Below the pieces are notes generated by a model. That model ran no database searches. It worked only from the letters and a program-made list of their open reading frames with translations, and was not told the origin of the DNA. The position numbers and the translations under genes are program-made. 6,701 bases of DNA from Betaproteobacteria bacterium (GTDB lineage: Bacteria; Pseudomonadota; Gammaproteobacteria; Burkholderiales; Usitatibacteraceae). Shown here one piece after another: positions 5,383 through 6,701 of this stretch. Position 1 is the stretch's first letter. Each line of letters opens with the position of its first letter. Location: the NCBI GenBank assembly GCA_012274175.1, contig JAAOZZ010000128.1, positions 1 to 6,701 of the forward strand. The letters are read 5' to 3'.

Positions 5383-6701
5383 CTAGCGCAGGAGCAAGAC
5401 CGCCGCGACCAGGAGCGCCAGCACCGCGACCATCGCGAAGAGCGCCTTCGCCTGGCGCTGCTGCACGCGCTCCAGGCGCGCGAGCGCGGCCTCGAAGCGG
5501 CGCCCGGAATCCTCGCCCAACGCACGGTGCACGAGGCGCGGAAGCTGCGGCAGGGTGCGCGCCCAGAGGGGAGCCTCCTCGCGCACCTGGCGCAGCAGCC
5601 CGCGCCATCCCACCTGCTCGTTCATCCAGCGCTCGAGGATCGGCTGCGCGGCCCGCCGCAGGTCGAGGTCGGGATCGAGTTGCCGGCCCAGGCCTTCCAC
5701 CTGCAGCAGCGTCTTCTGCAGCAGCACGAGCTGCGGCTGGATCTCCATGCGGAAGCGCCGCGAGACCTCGAACAGGCGCATCAGCAGCTTGCCGAAGTAG
5801 ATCTCCTTCAGCGGCCGGTCGAAGATCGGCTCGCACACCGCGCGGATCGCGCCCTCGAACTCGTCCACCCGCGTCTCCCGCGGCACCCAGCCCGCGTCGA
5901 CGTGGGCCACGGCGACCCGGTGGTAGTCGCGGCGGAAGAACGCCATGAAGTTCGTCGCGAGGTAGTCCTTGTCGGCGTCGGAAAGCGTGCCCATGATGCC
6001 GAAGTCCACGCCGCAGTAGCGCCCGTCGCGCAGCACGAAGATATTGCCCGGGTGCATGTCGGCGTGGAAGAAGCCGTCGCGGAAGACCTGGGTGAAGAAG
6101 ATCTCCACCCCGTCGTGGGCGAGCCGGCGGATGTCGATGCGCGCCTCGCGCAGCCGCTCCACCGCGTTCACCGGGATGCCGTCGATGCGCTGCATGACCA
6201 TCACGTCGCGGTTGCACCAGTCCCAGTACACCTCCGGCACGAGGAGCAGCCGCCCGTCGGCGAAGTTGCGCCTCAGCTGGCTCGCGCTCGCCGCCTCGCG
6301 CAGCAGGTCCAGCTCGTCGCCGATGGTCTTCTCGAACTCGACCACCACCTCCCGCGGGCGCAGCCGGCGCCCGTCGGGATGGGCGCGCTCGACGAGCGCG
6401 GCGATCACGTGCAGCAAGCCCACGTCCTTGCCGATCACCTCGCGGATGCCGGGGCGCAGGATCTTTACCGCCACCTCCCTGCCGTCGGGCAGCGTGGCGA
6501 AATGCACCTGGGCCACGGAGGCGCTCGCCACGGGCACGCGGTCGAACGAGGCGAACACCTGGTCGTAGGGCCGGCCGTAGGCGCGCTCGAGGGTGGCGGC
6601 CACGGTCTCCCAGGGGAATGGCGGCACGTTGTCCTGGAGCCCCGCGAGCTCCTCGGAGACGTCCTCCGTGATGAGGTCGGGGCGCACCGAGAGGAGCTGG
6701 C
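5383..6701 (-). CDS. ubiB: UbiB (AarF/ABC1) kinase-like ubiquinone biosynthesis protein, N-terminus cut by window edge
   Basis: UbiB is an atypical protein-kinase-like ATPase needed for aerobic ubiquinone synthesis, associated with the inner membrane and the Ubi enzyme complex. Some 438 residues are visible, reading in from the right edge. The first visible residues, QLLS, are the end of the family's KxGQ motif, so roughly 80 residues are missing. Then come LQDNVPPF, the Ala-rich loop ASASVAQVH (about 58-66) replacing the usual P-loop, VAVK with Lys79, the [14 protein letters not shown] segment, the hinge MQRIDG, the catalytic HADMHPGN (212-219) and the metal-binding DFG (232-234). The protein ends in one clear membrane segment ([18 protein letters not shown]), with only an Arg after it. 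The GTG at 6687 is internal, not the start. The gene ends 122 bases before the HAF-repeat start; ubiE and ubiJ, common upstream partners, would lie outside the window. Confidence 0.95.
   Translation of the reverse strand, partial: QLLSVRPDLITEDVSEELAGLQDNVPPFPWETVAATLERAYGRPYDQVFASFDRVPVASASVAQVHFATLPDGREVAVKILRPGIREVIGKDVGLLHVIAALVERAHPDGRRLRPREVVVEFEKTIGDELDLLREAASASQLRRNFADGRLLLVPEVYWDWCNRDVMVMQRIDGIPVNAVERLREARIDIRRLAHDGVEIFFTQVFRDGFFHADMHPGNIFVLRDGRYCGVDFGIMGTLSDADKDYLATNFMAFFRRDYHRVAVAHVDAGWVPRETRVDEFEGAIRAVCEPIFDRPLKEIYFGKLLMRLFEVSRRFRMEIQPQLVLLQKTLLQVEGLGRQLDPDLDLRRAAQPILERWMNEQVGWRGLLRQVREEAPLWARTLPQLPRLVHRALGEDSGRRFEAALARLERVQQRQAKALFAMVAVLALLVAAVLLLR

Noticed and set aside
5261..6217. 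Upstream extension of the HAF-repeat reading frame into the ubiB region
   Set aside because: The frame stays open only by GC bias and would overlap ubiB in another frame. The GTG at 5260 has a strong ribosome site and is followed at once by a signal peptide.
6685..6687. GTG at 6687 as the start of ubiB
   Set aside because: The frame continues upstream into QLLS, the end of the conserved KxGQ motif, so the codon is an internal Val and the true start lies beyond the window.
1..6701. Mobile element, integron, CRISPR array or RNA gene
   Set aside because: No transposase, integrase, terminal repeats, regularly spaced repeats or tRNA/rRNA-like sequence was seen on either strand.

Overview
The window looks like chromosomal DNA of a GC-rich (about two-thirds GC by eye), ubiquinone-using proteobacterium. 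A betaproteobacterium is most likely, because the UbiB kinase signature around its HADMHPGN motif is of the beta/gamma type and the other genes fit; this is inference from motif flavour, not a search. Genes are densely packed, with good coding signal and short gaps. I see no IS elements, integrase, tRNA, rRNA, CRISPR array or other mobility signature.

Layout from left to right. (1) Positions 1-1322, minus strand: a sodium:solute symporter that runs off the left edge, so its C-terminus is missing, with a plausible promoter just upstream. (2) A 152-base gap holding two GC hairpins. (3) 1475-2296, minus: a secreted class D (OXA-type) beta-lactamase with every catalytic motif present. (4) An 80-base divergent gap. 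(5) 2377-3231, plus: an endonuclease/exonuclease/phosphatase (EEP) superfamily enzyme, followed 12 bases later by (6) 3244-3906, plus: a cation-dependent, CCoAOMT-type O-methyltransferase. These two probably form an operon. (7) A 34-base convergent gap with a GC hairpin. (8) 3941-5260, minus, GTG start: an exported protein with six HAF-type repeats, a separate C-terminal domain and an acidic tail. (9) A 122-base gap with a perfect 28-bp palindrome that overlaps a candidate -35 box for the HAF-repeat gene. (10) 5383 to the right edge, minus: ubiB, missing roughly its first 80 codons.

The genes do not form one obvious pathway. The window reads as ordinary chromosome: a transporter, a probably intrinsic beta-lactamase, a two-gene hydrolase/methyltransferase operon, a surface or periplasmic repeat protein, and the end of a ubiquinone biosynthesis gene. 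I do not find convincing evidence of a new multi-gene system. The best items for a second look are the 28-bp palindrome, the unusual HAF-repeat protein beside it, and the intact, probably intrinsic class D beta-lactamase.
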